Part shown: in pieces, positions 36,501 through 46,089 of the stretch | Layout: each line of letters starts with the position of its first letter | Numbering within the stretch: the stretch's first letter is position 1 | NCBI RefSeq assembly: GCF_905404315.1 | Contig: NC_066287.1 | Coordinates: 3,658,001 to 3,722,000 of the forward strand | DNA from: Leptidea sinapis | Lineage: Eukaryota; Arthropoda; Insecta; Lepidoptera; Pieridae | Length of the DNA: 64,000 bases | Direction of reading: 5' to 3' | Translations under genes and position numbers: made by a program | The notes under the pieces: model-generated | Seen by the model: the letters and a program-made list of their open reading frames with translations, nothing else | What the model was told of the DNA's origin: nothing | Databases searched by the model: none

Positions 36501-39500
36501 GCTGAAAACTACCTGGATTTTATAGAAGTAAGATATAAGAAATTGTATTCTTTTTAGTTGAATTTGGCTTCATAAACATAACCTAACAAAGTAATAAAAC
36601 TATTGTTTCATTGAATTGAAACTTGCTGAAATTCTTGCCGGTTTGGTTAAGTGTATATACTGTACTAAAATAAATAAAGAGAAAAGTAAAGTTCGTATTC
36701 AAACCATAATATGTTCGATGTGACGTCCTTGTTGTGCCATATGACCTTTCGGCTTATTTCATACTAATGTTTGGAGTGTTTAATGTCAAAAATTGGATAC
36801 ATTTCGTTTAATTTAAAAAAAAGTTATTTATGTTCTATTATTAATTAGGTAACATACTCACTTTCAACATCAATTTAAAGTTTTTTGATATGTGTAATAG
36901 TTACGGAATAATCGCCTGGTCACACATAACGATTACACTCTGTATAGTACTACAACAGTACGAACCCGCGCATACAAGATTTTATCAACGATACGTCACT
37001 CGAACGGTTGGCTCAGTTGGTAAGAGCGCTCGCACGAAACGCGAGAGGTCGCGGGTTCGAGTCCCGCATCGTTCATAAACTTTTGTTTTCAAATTTTATT
37101 TGTGAAATTAATACTGTTACGTATCAAGACTATAAGGTTTGAAAAGCACCAGTATAACTCGCAATAAAAAAAAATGTACGACAGCAGTCAGTAAAATCTT
37201 CTTACTAGGTCCCAATAACTCTAATACTGATCACCAATTACACACTATCGGTGGAAAGAGTTGCTGAAGATGCAATTTGAGTTATTTACCACAGCGGTCG
37301 ATCCTCGCAAGGTGCGTCCTCAAAGTCGGAAAGCTCGTCAAAGGGATCGCTGATTCCGTCCACGGTGATGCTGTCGCAGTCACTCTCGCTGGCGCTGGCG
37401 CACTCCATCAGCTGGGACGACACCGCGGCGTTCACTGCGGTCGCATCGATCTCTTCTGCAATGTTCAAACAAGTTGAACAATTAACTTCTGCGGCACAAG
37501 ATGTAAGTATTTAAGTGGTGCGCCAAATTTGACCTAAAATTTCAACTCCGATAATTGGAAATCCGAAAATATTCTTCCTAACATTTTTCATCCTAACAAT
37601 CACAATTCTTAATTCAATTGTCTCTAATGTTAATAATTCCGAAGTATTCAACTTCATAATGTCAGTAGCAATAAACATCTATTATACTTTTATTTGTTTT
37701 CCTATATTTTCTCAACATAACCATCGTTTATACTATTATTCAAATTCATATCTTATTTGTTTAGATTTCTTTTTATTCATAATGGACCCACCAGCGATTG
37801 GGTACGCGCGAGCAAGCTCTTGCCCTTGCTGAGAGCAAAGGAATGATTCCAAGGCAAAAAATTTGTAATTATCATAAAAAGCCAATGACGATTGTATATT
37901 CATCCAATCGGACTGTGGGCTCTTTTATATGCAGTAAAAAAGCATGCAGAGTCAAATCTAATGTTAGCCGAGGAAATGGTACTTGATTTGAATAACATTA
38001 CCACAAGTATTTTATCAACTACAATTCATTAAAATTGGTTAGGTTAGGTTATGTTAGAACAGTTAAAACAACGCACCAGCCGAGCGTAGCGTGCAGCGGC
38101 AGCGGCCGGCGAGTGCCAGAACCAAATTGCAGGCGTTTCTCCCCATTAACAAATTAGGGAGGGGGGAGGGTAGACTTTTATTTTGGTTTTTCTTGAAAAC
38201 TGTTTAATACGTAGTAATAAGAGTGGTAGCACTATAATCGTGGACCAAAACTCTATCGACTACAATTCATTAAAATTGGTTAGGTTATGTTAGAACAGTT
38301 AAAACAACGCCAGTACCAAATTGTAGGCGTTTCCCCCCATTAAAAAATAGGGAGGGGGGAGGTTAGACTATTTTTTTAGTTAGAGTATGAGTGAAAATAT
38401 TATGGTGAGTATGTTTAGGGATAAAAGCGTTATGATAAAAAATAGTAGGAGTTTAAATATTAATTAACATTAATGATGTTATTAATTATAATTTTAGGAA
38501 ACATCAGTGTTATGAGCATCGCCGGTAGCACTACAAATAGTATGAATGAAAACTTTAGAATGAAAATTTTTAGGAAGAATGATCATTTGGATTACAAATA
38601 GTTAGGAAGAACAATTTCGGGTAAAGAACTTTAGGTGAGCCAATATGGACCCGTATTTAAGAGTGCATAAGTCGACGGCCCGATCTCGTCGGTGGGCGTG
38701 GCTAATGCCAATGATCAATATGATATGGGATGAAATCAAATTTCCTATTAATTTTATTATTAATAGTTTGGTTGTATTGTGTTGAAATACAGATTTACAA
38801 GGCTTCATAACTTTCAAATAACTTATTATTTTAAAATTCGGTTTCTGTACACAAAATGATGAGATAAATTGAAATTATGCTTAACTTTGGGTATATGATG
38901 ATATTATGCTCTACTTTTCATATACGATGTTTAATAGAAGAGTAACTACACCGCAACGTTTGTATATAGACAATGACAACTAGCTCACTCTAATACTCTT
39001 ATTAATTCTCCGCTGTCCGTCAGCGATAGTAAGACAGCTTTTGCCCTGTGCTTCCCCGGGAATAAAAAGAATAGGGAAGTCCCAAGTCCAAAAGCCCAAG
39101 GCATTTACGAGTGGGAGGCTCCTGTGAACAGGATTCCGGATAGATTATGGTTACCACAACGGCGCGATTTTCTGCGATGAATGAGTAATGAGTTAGCATG
39201 TGTTTCGCATCGTGAGTAAGAATCCTGAGTGGCACTGTATTGTAATTCCCAGGTCGTATCAATTAACATCAGCTGAACGTCCTGCTTCCTCCCGTCCTCG
39301 TCCCTGGTTGATTTAAAAAAAGCTGAATAAGAAAAGCAAAAAAATTTGTTGATACCGTGAGTTTATTTCTCTTAATTTACACTTGAATACAAAAAGAGAG
39401 TAGACAGAAGTTCAAAGTTTAAATCCACCTGCAATCGTCAGGCAACCTGTAATAATATCCCGGCAATACCGCTATACAAACGGAAGCTCATAGAAAGCCA

Positions 39501-42500
39501 AAGGGAGATTTTCCCGTGAGTAACTATATAAGTGAAATTTTTTACATCAATGCTCAGGGCACTTCGGTTTTCCCAGCAAGCGGTTTTACTTTACTCTCTT
39601 TCTGCTACGAACAGTCTACAATTAATATCCTTTTTAAATATTGATACGCCTAATAGTTTTCTGCGTCAAGAACATATGTGTGATTTCTATACAAAAAAAA
39701 GCCAGAAGGTTTTAAATACAAGGTATCCAAATAAACTCATAATGCCCTTCTGTAGAACTGCATCTTTTAGTAGAAATTGTTTCAGCATATCTGTGAAAAT
39801 ATATAATAAATTGCCCAATGAATTGAAAGATTTACCGTTCAAAGTTTTTAAAAGAAGACTGCATCAGTGGTTAACAAATAAGTGCTTCTATAGTTTAAAT
39901 GAATTTTTCAATACAAAATGAATTAGTCTATTTGATAATAATATATGTAAATTAATATACTTTTATGACATTGAATTTGTTAATATTATACATAGGTACT
40001 AAATGAATTATTAAGTTATTTACGTCTCATATTATAATATTATATAAGTATTAAAATTTCATTTTATAAATATTATTGATATCATTGTGAAATCCGACAT
40101 GTTTCAATATAACAGTACGATTAGTGTTTAGACAATTTTGTAACATATTTTGCCTGTCAATTGACAAAACATATTGGATTATCCATTATATTGTTAACAC
40201 CTTAAGTACAATGTTTCCTGCAAATAAATTTCAAATTTCATTTCAAATTTCAAATTTCATTTCAAATTTCAAGAAATGCCGTTCTAATTAATAATTCTAA
40301 TTCTAAGCCAAAATAACGTCTTTTCTCGTTAGTTCAACGTGATTGTCACGAATGATTGAAAACTTACGCGTAAAATACGCCAATTTTGCATTGGGGTATT
40401 TTGATGCCTCTAAACTACTTATACGTCGTAGGTTTATAGCGCTATGCGATCTGAATTGCACCTTATTGTATGGACACAAGAGTATCTATTTCTTTAATTA
40501 TTGATTTTACGGAGTGAGCATTCTGTACTTGTACTATTAAATATTGTCTGTCTCAGGCTTATGTATTAGCGCCTGTTTCTGCAGTGAAGCAGTAATGTCT
40601 AAACATTATTGTATTTCAGTCTGAAGGGCGCCGAGTAGCTAGTGAAATTACTGGGCAAAAAAGACTTAACATCTTATAGTGCAATTGTAGTGCCGCTCAG
40701 AATTTATGGGTTTTTCAAGAATCCTGAGCGGCACTGCATTGTAATGGGCAACGCGTATCAATTACCATCAGCTGAACGTCGTGCTCGTCTCGTCTCTTAT
40801 TTTCATAAAAAAAAGTGACTATGACGTCACGAATGAACATTTATAGTTATATATTGCTTACTCACTAAAGGGGTCCACAGCATGCGTGCTTGGCTCGTGA
40901 TCGGCCGGGTCGCTGACCACAGACACGGTCGACGCGCATGATGTCGTACGCGTTCTCTCCGGTCTGAAATTCAAAGGCAAGAGCTTAAAATAATTTAGGT
41001 AATAACAGTAGGTACAAAATGTGACAAAAAGGGCAAACAGGCAGGAGGCTCTCGTTATGAGAAGTGGTAAGACAACGATTTTGAAATCCATCTTAAAACT
41101 GTGAAAATTGCAATAGCGATTTTAGTCGTGGTGTGAGCGTCTCGAGCGGTTTCACGATTAGAGCGGGAAAAAACCCCACTGTTTTGTAGTTTATACTTAT
41201 AATGTATTTAGTGAGGCTCACCTGACGTAATGCTGCAACTTGTTGAGCAGGGTCTCCGAGGTGGTGACAGGGGGCGGAGGCGCAGTGCTGCGTTGTCTGT
41301 TCAGGAGGACAGCGCGGGCGTGCTCGAAACATAACCTGCAAATCAAAACGACATGTGAATTTAAACATTTTTTTTAACCCTTAAATGGTTTCATGGGGGT
41401 CGCGCGGACCACTCGTGTGATACTTTTTCAAAACTGTGCAGCGTGCGCGGGTGCCATTTGGAGTAATCTCATTACGTCGCGACTCGCGGCGGGTGTCGGA
41501 CGATCGGCGCTGCAGCTTTTACCAGAGCGGAGGTACGTGCGTTATGGGGGCCGCGTGGCCACACTATACCAGTTACGTAAGTTTGTTAGTAAATATTTTG
41601 TTTACTTTGTCAAGATGGCGAGACCTTTATGTGATCAGATGATGAGACATATATTAGACGCGGATTCCGACTCTGAATCGGTGTTGAGTGGCTATCCAGA
41701 AGAACATATCAGCAACAACGCCGAAAGAAAGCTATAGAGCAGTTACCAACACACGATTCAGATAGCAGAGAAGACCTAAGTCCTAGTCCTACTCCTGACC
41801 GAGATTGCAGTATGTTCATCGGAGAGTGAAGGTGAACCAGTTGCATGACCCAGCTAGAGGAATTAATATGTAAAAAACAAATACAAATGGTCTAAAAATC
41901 GACCTTCACGTACCCGTCAACATTATATTTTTAGACAAAGACGTGGTTTGATTGGTCTAGCAGCGTCTAAAAATGAGATGACTACCAAAGAATGGAATTA
42001 ATAAAAGACCATAATATCATTAAATCGGAAAGCTGAGTATTCAAAGTATACACGAGAACTGCGAGAAAAGATTGATCGCTACAAGCAGCTTATACTGTAA
42101 CTGCAATAAATTCTTCGTCTGAAGATGCCGCTAGCTCTAGGCAAAACGTGCTAAAAAGAGGTCGCTGTTAGTTCTGTGTTAGAAAAAAAGACAGAAAAAT
42201 TCCAATAAAATGTAACAAATGCAATCATTTCATTTGCAAGTTGTATAGAAGCACAAAAACACTATGTACTACTAGTTGTGAAGACTGAAACTTACTTCAC
42301 TGATAATGTTCCTAAGACACTAAAATTATAATTATGTTGATTTTTTTAAAAACGTTGATTAGAGGTTTTTTTCTTTTTATTTTTAAAGTTAATTCTATTA
42401 GGAATAAGGAATACTATGTATGTTAGTTTTAGAGTTTCAAGGTTTCAATATGTTTTTTGTTTGTTTATCATAAGAGAAAAAAAAAGTACCAAAAAGTTGA

Positions 42501-45500
42501 AATGTCTCTCTTGTTGAAAATCTCTTGTAGTAATTAAGTAAAAAGAATTACATTAATAAAAAAAAAAATTAATTCAATAAAAAAAGCTAGTTATTTATCT
42601 TTTTTAAATAAAACTTATAAAATTGCGGACATTTGCAAAATACACTTTCATAATAAAGTTCCAGCCACTGTTCAGGCATTATCTATAAATAAATTTAAAT
42701 GTTTTATTAAAAAATGCCTCTGTCGTATATCCTACTACTCCACAACTGAATATCTAAGTGATCCCACAGCCTGGGACTAGAATATTTTACCACAACGGCG
42801 GTGTATTTCCGTCTGAATGCAAAATATGAGAATTAACATCTTATGTCTCAAGGTGACGAGCGCAAATTGAAGTACCGCTCAGAATTTTAAGGTTTTCAAC
42901 TCAACGTCCTGTTCGTCGCTTTCCTTAATGTCTAAAAAATATTTTGCAATCTTTTCTAAGCTACGACGAAACGAATCGATATAAACTGATATTAAAAAGT
43001 TATAAACTGAATATTTTCGTAATCAAAATGTAAATATGTTTTATAAATAAATATTTAAAATCAATTGACAGAAAGTAGACACTTTGTAAATATTAGTACT
43101 TATTTAAATATTTATCTATTGTTTACTTTTTGAGTTCAGAACTTGAGAAAGAGGAATCAGTTCTGGGATAAACCCATAGGCAATAACCACTACTCGAAGA
43201 CTTTAAATTTATATCTCAGCATATAGATATCAATATACATACCCCTGTTCCTTATCAGCTGGTGCAGGCATATCACACCGAGCCCCTGTAGAATCAATAT
43301 GTATGCATTGTTTGTATGGAGCCGTGGTATCCTCTAGTATATGTCTGGCACAGTAAGCTCTCCCAGACACCACTGGCAGCAAACATTCATAGTCACGGTG
43401 CCCACATGTTCTACTCCTTGATGCTATCTCTTTTTGCACCTGGAATTAAAACCAATAATTATATTACTAGGAAATGGAGACTATTACCTATCATAGTCAA
43501 ATAAATCTTATTCAATTAGGCTTGCCAAATGCCACCTAATTTTAAATTACTGAATCTACCATATGTTCGGAAAGATTACATTGGGTTTTATTATAAGGCC
43601 ACTCTTTACAGTCAATAGAGTATTTTACAATCGCTAATATAGACAAGAAATTAGTTTGTAAGGTGCTACAATATTTAAATAGTGTTCATATTAATTAATT
43701 ATTACATAAACAGTATTTAAGCATAAAATGTATAAATATTCATATATTAGATGCATCAACCATTGGAGATTGAATTTATTGTTTGTGTAAGGATGTTTGG
43801 TGAACATTATTACTGTCATAATTAGTAATTGCATCCAACAAATACAAATCATTTTTACATTTTCTAAATGTAGAAACACATTTTTTTTTTGTTAAGAAAA
43901 TCAGCAAGTAATTATGAAATTTCAATACGTTTACCTGGCTCATTAGAGAAAATATAAGACACATGTCTTATGGATACATATCCATCACAGATGTCATCAC
44001 GATTTTTTAAAAATAGTTTTAGAAGTAGAGAATGTTTAGACTTTATGATGACTTGTCTCTGTATGACAACTAGCTCTGCAGTTAATGACCGTGTGTACTG
44101 AGCCAGAGGTCTTGGGTTCGAATCCTGGTAGGTGCAAACATTTATATGATGAATAGATGTTTGTTTCCAATTAATTGATGTTTATAAGTATTAATGTATA
44201 TTTAAGTAAGTTGATTGTATTAAATATATTGTTGTCTTGTACCCATAGTAGAGGCTATTCATAGCTTGGGCCATTAAATTTGTGTAAAATTATTTGTTAT
44301 CAACAATTTCAATAACTTCTTCAACACTCAATTGATCCACTTAAGCCAATAACAATTTATGGACATTCAGGACAAAGATGTGTATCAGATAAAGCCTATA
44401 CATGGTTAAGATTTCCAATAATTTTGCTCTTAATAGTGATTACCATTATTATAACACTAGAAATAAGGGATTGCTTGTAACTAATTCTAGTAGGCTTCAT
44501 AAGATACATAATAGCTTTAAGGGTAAATGTATACACTTCTATAATAAAGTCCCAGCTACTATTCAGGCATTATCTATAAATAAATTTAAATGTTTTATAA
44601 AAAAATGTCTCTGTCGTAAATCCTATAACTCCACTGCTGAATATCTAAATGATCGGACAGCCTTGGACTAGATTGTGATTATTTTATAGCGATAGAAATG
44701 ACTGTACATATTGTATATTTTCATTGAAAAGAGTTCAAAAAAAGAATGCTGGGAGAGTTTCTTGCGCCGCCTCTTCTCTCTCAGAGCGCCATTTGTTTCC
44801 GAAGCGGTAGTAGTATCTAGTAGTTATTAGAAATGACATCAAAAATAATTCTATAGGAATCAATTTTGAGAAAATTATTGCTATTTAATACTCATTCCTG
44901 TTCAGAATTTCATCACACACTTAGACTAACCATTACACTTCAAGGTACTTGTAAGGCCTCTGTGTATTTTGTCAGATCATATATGTTAGAGAGAAATCAT
45001 TTAAATGGGCAACTGTTACAGGATTCGTTTAGGACAAAATAAGAAAAGATAAAGGCAAGCAGGGGCGTGCATATCATATAGGCAATAATTAGACAGTGCC
45101 TACCTCGTTATAAACCTAAATAAATGTAGTACTAGTGTTAAAGTTAAGATGATATGACATGGGTACCATCAAAAAAAGCGCGTACACTTTCCTTAAAGGC
45201 CGGCAACACTCCTGTGATTCCTCTGGTGTTGCAAGAGATTGTGGGTGGCGGTGATCACTTAACAACAGGTGACCCGTACGCTCGTTTGTCCTCCTATTCC
45301 ATAAAAAAAGTAAATTAGTTTAATTTGATTCTGTTATTTTACAACCAAACTTGTTTTAACACCCACTTGTAAAAAATTTCCTTACGCTAGATACTAGATA
45401 CCTACGGTAAGCAATCTTTGCATATTCCAAAGCTCAACTACGACTAGTTAGATCTACAATGCCTACCTTGCTAGAAAACCAATTCACACTCCTTCAGGCA

Positions 45501-46089
45501 AGTAACAAGATGGGGTGATGACATAGGAAACATGTAGGAAAAACATCACATGTAGCGAATGTCGAGACAGAATGGGAAAACTTGGAGGACACCTTTATCA
45601 TGACAGGCAATATAAAATTTTATCATCTTTGACAGTTTGTTGGTGATTAATTAATCATAAATAACATTGCATTATGTGTACTTAGTTATCTACTCTTTTC
45701 CATAGTTGCCGTTGCAATTTTTAATGTTTGGAACAGCTAACTAACCCTACACTTCAGGTGTTTATCTATTTAATATAGAAACTGTCAGGTCATTGTTATA
45801 ATAAAAATCTTAACCTATTTGGTATCTAGTTTATAATTCTAGTAAATATACCGCATCAAGCTGTAATTTAATGAATGTAAAGTCAACAGTAATGAAGCTA
45901 TAATTATTAATATCAATAAGCATGTACCTTATTCCTCAGCTTTTCCTCCTCTTGTTTCTTAACCAGCTCTGGATCAGGTGGCTTTATGGACTGAACATTA
46001 GTTATCCGAATTGGTGGTCGGTTTCGGCTAAGCATTCTCACTTTTGGCAGGTGTAGAACCTTGTGTGGCTTTATCATTTTGTTCTCCAT
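24531..46089 (-). CDS. KANSL2: KANSL2 / NSL2-like subunit of the NSL acetyltransferase complex
   Basis: Spliced on the minus strand with coding exons 46,089-45,928; 43,439-43,243; 41,335-41,222; 40,963-40,866; 37,455-37,290; 36,038-35,875; 34,797-34,652; 31,575-31,438; 30,202-30,071; 24,641-24,531. All use GT-AG and all phases join in frame, giving 475 residues, close to the roughly 490 of human KANSL2. An in-frame TGA in the 5' UTR exon supports the start. Two C3Hc3H-type zinc-binding regions are visible: C66, C73, C84, H87, C99, C109, C122, H125; and C365, C374, C385, H388, C401, C410, C424, H427. Between them are an acidic stretch (SDPFDELSDFEDAP) and a helical, probably coiled region (EEAVSEARDVLRALQ). 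The family helps hold the MOF/KAT8-containing NSL complex on promoters (established knowledge; Drosophila name dgt1). INO80D shares the zinc domain but is larger. The last exon (KDETDSDGETTES...VPDVMYE) lies across a 5.4-kb LINE-filled intron and is the least certain. Confidence 0.85.
24840..25000 (+). mobile_element. LINE 3' end fragment
   Basis: It ends TATTTTGAATAAAAATATTTGAATTTGAA, matching the 3' terminus of the LINE family at 58,122 (there on the minus strand). Only the tail is left. It lies in the last KANSL2 intron. Confidence 0.5.
25205..28127 (+). mobile_element. Jockey-like LINE, copy 2 (near full length, dead)
   Basis: The most complete copy. The leader has GGTGTCGTAAGAGGCGACTA. 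The endonuclease frame at 25,464-26,087 carries GDFNGHNDERLGS and SDHCLV, as in APE-type LINE nucleases. The reverse transcriptase is split over two frames (26,050-26,778 and 26,675-27,529) with PIAITSLLFKIMESII, DIAKAFD and GCVLSPTLF. The C-terminal part (27,502-27,729 onward) ends in a frame matching RTTKLWNELP and LKGRQR, then a 3' tail to an A-run near 28,125. Catalytic YADD reads YADN (27,188-27,199) and the motif B proline is His (AGVHQG); with the frameshifts this copy cannot be active. It sits inside the last KANSL2 intron, in the opposite orientation to the gene. Confidence 0.92.
28128..29930. other. KANSL2 last-intron DNA, little recognised
   Basis: A decayed LINE tail is visible at about 28,975-29,085 (GTGAAGCAAAAATGTGTAAGC..TTACTGGGCAAATGAGTCTTG, compare 40,570-40,680). 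At 29,208-29,245 there is a short GC-rich hairpin (CCGGG..CCCGG). No exon candidate with a proper acceptor and donor was found. Confidence 0.45.
31030..31430 (+). mobile_element. LINE 3' fragment with zinc-knuckle-like motif
   Basis: A plus frame reads LTGHCHLKTSTSVLGIKNDKT across a frameshift, then CRFCLEADETPLHLLC, the C-x2-C-x9-H-x3-C motif found at the end of R1/jockey-type LINE proteins. It ends VKAA and stop at about 31,324, followed by a 3' UTR and a short (AAT)n tail at 31,425-31,436. That tail abuts the KANSL2 exon 31,438-31,575. Confidence 0.7.
31630..31975 (+). mobile_element. Jockey-like LINE 3' fragment
   Basis: Near-identical to the end of the 25,205 element: TTCCACCTTCGCACGACACG, CGGGACGATACAACATGG, CTTCCTTAAAGGCCGGCAA, then the non-coding tail ending in an A-run. 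Severely 5'-truncated. It lies about 55 bp upstream (in transcription sense) of the KANSL2 acceptor at 31,576. Confidence 0.85.
33027..33549. mobile_element. Non-autonomous hAT-type element with intact 8-bp TSD
   Basis: The terminal inverted repeats TAGAGATGAAACGGATA and TATCCGTTTCATCTCTA are exact over 17 bp. The element is flanked by a perfect 8-bp duplication GTAATTTC (33,019-33,026 and 33,550-33,557), the size made by hAT transposases. Inside are clusters of CCGGATA / TATCCGG subrepeats in both orientations, flanking an AT-rich core. No transposase is encoded. The exact duplication suggests a fairly recent insertion. It lies in a KANSL2 intron. Confidence 0.9.
33843..33980. mobile_element. 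Short TIR element (MITE), copy 1
   Basis: 138 bp bounded by CCCCCTTATTCATAATGGTC and its inverted partner ACTATTATGAATAAGGGGG. Almost the same element lies at 52,539. No coding capacity, and the target duplication is unclear here. Confidence 0.8.
34281..34493. mobile_element. Short TIR element (MITE), second family
   Basis: CGGCCGTTTTCAATAACGTAT at the left pairs with ATAGGTTATTGAAAACGGCCG at the right. The flanks read TAT on both sides, a possible 3-bp duplication. The interior contains further TAGTTA / TAACTA-like subrepeats. Non-coding, in a KANSL2 intron. Confidence 0.75.
35541..35848 (+). mobile_element. Non-autonomous Helitron
   Basis: It starts TCTCCTTCTAATATATAAAA after an A and ends GCTGGGTCAGCTAG before a T, giving the 5'-TC, CTAG-3' and A/T insertion site of Helitrons. 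The final GCTGGGTCAGC forms a small hairpin directly before the terminus. It has no coding and lies 26 bp from the KANSL2 splice donor at 35,875. Confidence 0.8.
36058..36946. mobile_element. TIR element with about 100-bp inverted repeats
   Basis: CTATACAGAGTGTCATCGTTATGTG at the left is answered by an inverted match ending CACTCTGTATAG; the similarity continues for about 100 bp (ACCAGGCGATTATT, GTAACTATTACA). The interior holds an RTE-like LINE scrap (36,235-36,530) and non-coding DNA but no transposase. The left terminus begins about 18 bp from the KANSL2 acceptor at 36,039. Superfamily not determined. Confidence 0.75.
36235..36530 (+). mobile_element. RTE-like LINE C-terminal scrap
   Basis: Conceptual plus-strand frames read WKWAGHMSR, TEWYPRNGIRIIGRPRQKW and AGVTWSRVARTER with a few stops. 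This matches the C-terminal tail of RTE/BovB-like LINE proteins (WAGH.AR...GRP..RW.DD..K.AG..W). It is nested inside the TIR element. Confidence 0.65.
37002..37075 (+). repeat. tRNA-like unit, copy 4 (best cloverleaf, atypical loop)
   Basis: It folds as a complete 74-nt cloverleaf: acceptor GAACGGT/ATCGTTC (one G-U), D stem GCTC/GAGC, anticodon stem CTCGC/GCGAG, T stem GCGGG/CCCGC with loop TTCGAGT. A- and B-boxes are present. The anticodon loop is ACGAAAC, so the nominal anticodon is GAA but position 33 is C instead of U. The 3' flank (CATAAACTTTTG..ATTTGTG) matches the repeat copies at 5,308 and 24,180. I read it as a mobile tRNA-derived sequence; a functional tRNA is unlikely but not excluded. 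Confidence 0.65.
37750..37986 (+). pseudogene. Possible Merlin/ISXO2-type transposase N-terminal relic
   Basis: A plus frame reads EQALALAESKGMIP, then KICNYHKKPM and FICSKKACRVKSNVSRGNGT. The spacing of C/H pairs, the 'PM' after the first pair and the terminal S..RG.GT resemble the zinc-ribbon start of Merlin/ISXO2-like transposases. The catalytic domain is absent downstream. This is recognition from motif pattern only. Confidence 0.4.
38018..38375 (+). repeat. Two tandem copies of a G-run repeat
   Basis: TACAATTCATTAAAATTGGTTAGG..GTTAGAACAGTTAAAACAACGC begins both copies (about 38,018 and 38,255). Both continue to AAATTG.AGGCGTTTC.CCCCATTA and a run GGGAGGGGGGAGG. The first copy carries an extra insertion of about 45 bp, GC-rich (GAGCGTAGCGTGCAGCGG). 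A related sequence is at 50,185-50,300. Confidence 0.65.
39045..39310 (+). mobile_element. LINE leader and tail fragments
   Basis: The left part (CCCCGGGAATAAAAAGAATAGG) matches the leader motif of the 25,205 LINE. The right part (AATCCTGAGTGGCACTGTATTG, CAGCTGAACGTCCTGC) matches the tail at 40,720-40,790. It is a rearranged non-coding scrap. Confidence 0.5.
39520..40275 (+). mobile_element. LINE 3' end with RT C-terminal frame and short-repeat tail
   Basis: The frame 39,532-39,921 ends with SVKIYNKLPNELKDLPFKVFK and LHQWLTNKCFYSLNEFF, the typical C-terminus of a LINE reverse transcriptase. It is followed by 280 bp of AT-rich UTR and a terminal array of (AAATTTCATTTC)-like units at 40,225-40,271. 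Truncated at 5'; catalytic domain absent. Confidence 0.75.
40560..40815 (+). mobile_element. LINE-type 3' tail repeat
   Basis: It contains GCAGTGAAGCAGTAATGTCTA, ATTACTGGGCAAAAAAGAC and AATCCTGAGCGGCACTGCATT, ending in CATCAGCTGAACGTCGTGC and an A-run. Degraded relatives occur at 28,975, 39,215, 42,840, 56,345 and 60,712, so it is a common local family. Non-coding. Confidence 0.65.
41378..42287 (+). mobile_element. piggyBac-like transposon relic
   Basis: A TTAA target (41,374-41,377) is followed by a terminus starting CCCTTAAATGG. An ATG at 41,615 opens MARPLCDQMMRHILDADSDS, typical of piggyBac N-termini, but stops at 41,737. The end of a transposase persists at about 42,150-42,287 as a cysteine-rich frame (CNKCNHFICKLYRSTKTLC, then TSCED), interrupted by a stop. 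The DDD catalytic core between them is missing and no 3' terminus was found, so it is an internally deleted dead copy. Confidence 0.75.
42600..42780 (+). mobile_element. LINE RT C-terminal scrap
   Basis: Reads KVPATVQALSINKFKCFIKK and CLCRISYYSTTEYL, nearly the same as the better copy at 44,402-44,671. Confidence 0.7.
42795..42940 (+). mobile_element. LINE tail fragment
   Basis: Contains ATGTCTCAAGGTGACGAGCGC, CCGCTCAGAATTTTAAG and CAACTCAACGTCCTGTTCGTC, diverged from the 40,560 tail. Confidence 0.45.
44066..44305 (+). mobile_element. tRNA-derived SINE
   Basis: The head has an A-box-like TAGCTCTGCAGTTA and a perfect B-box GGTTCGAATCC (44,115-44,125) followed by GGTAGGTGCAAACATTTATA. The body contains TTAAATATATTGTTGTCTTG and a TGTGTAAAATT-type end. 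This layout matches a SINE family I associate with Lepidoptera. It is in KANSL2 intron DNA. Confidence 0.75.
44402..44890 (+). mobile_element. LINE 3' end with RT C-terminal frame
   Basis: The frame 44,402-44,671 carries YYNTRNKGLLV, HFYNKVPATIQALSINKFKCF and ends YLNDRTALD. The downstream UTR contains GAGAGTTTCTTGCGCCGC and CAGAGCGCCATTTGTTTCC. A 5'-truncated insertion, no catalytic domain. Confidence 0.75.
45150..45310 (+). mobile_element. Jockey-like LINE 3' tail
   Basis: GACATGGGTACCATC through CCTTAAAGGCCGGCAACACTC and AACAACAGGTGACCCGTACG to an A-run. It matches 27,970-28,125 and 31,815-31,970. Confidence 0.8.

Noticed and set aside
37002..37075. Functional tRNA-Phe(GAA)
   Set aside because: Position 33 is C rather than U and the sequence belongs to a dispersed repeat family.
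38036..38056. TTAGG telomeric array
   Set aside because: Only about two repeat units, embedded in a tandem interspersed repeat.
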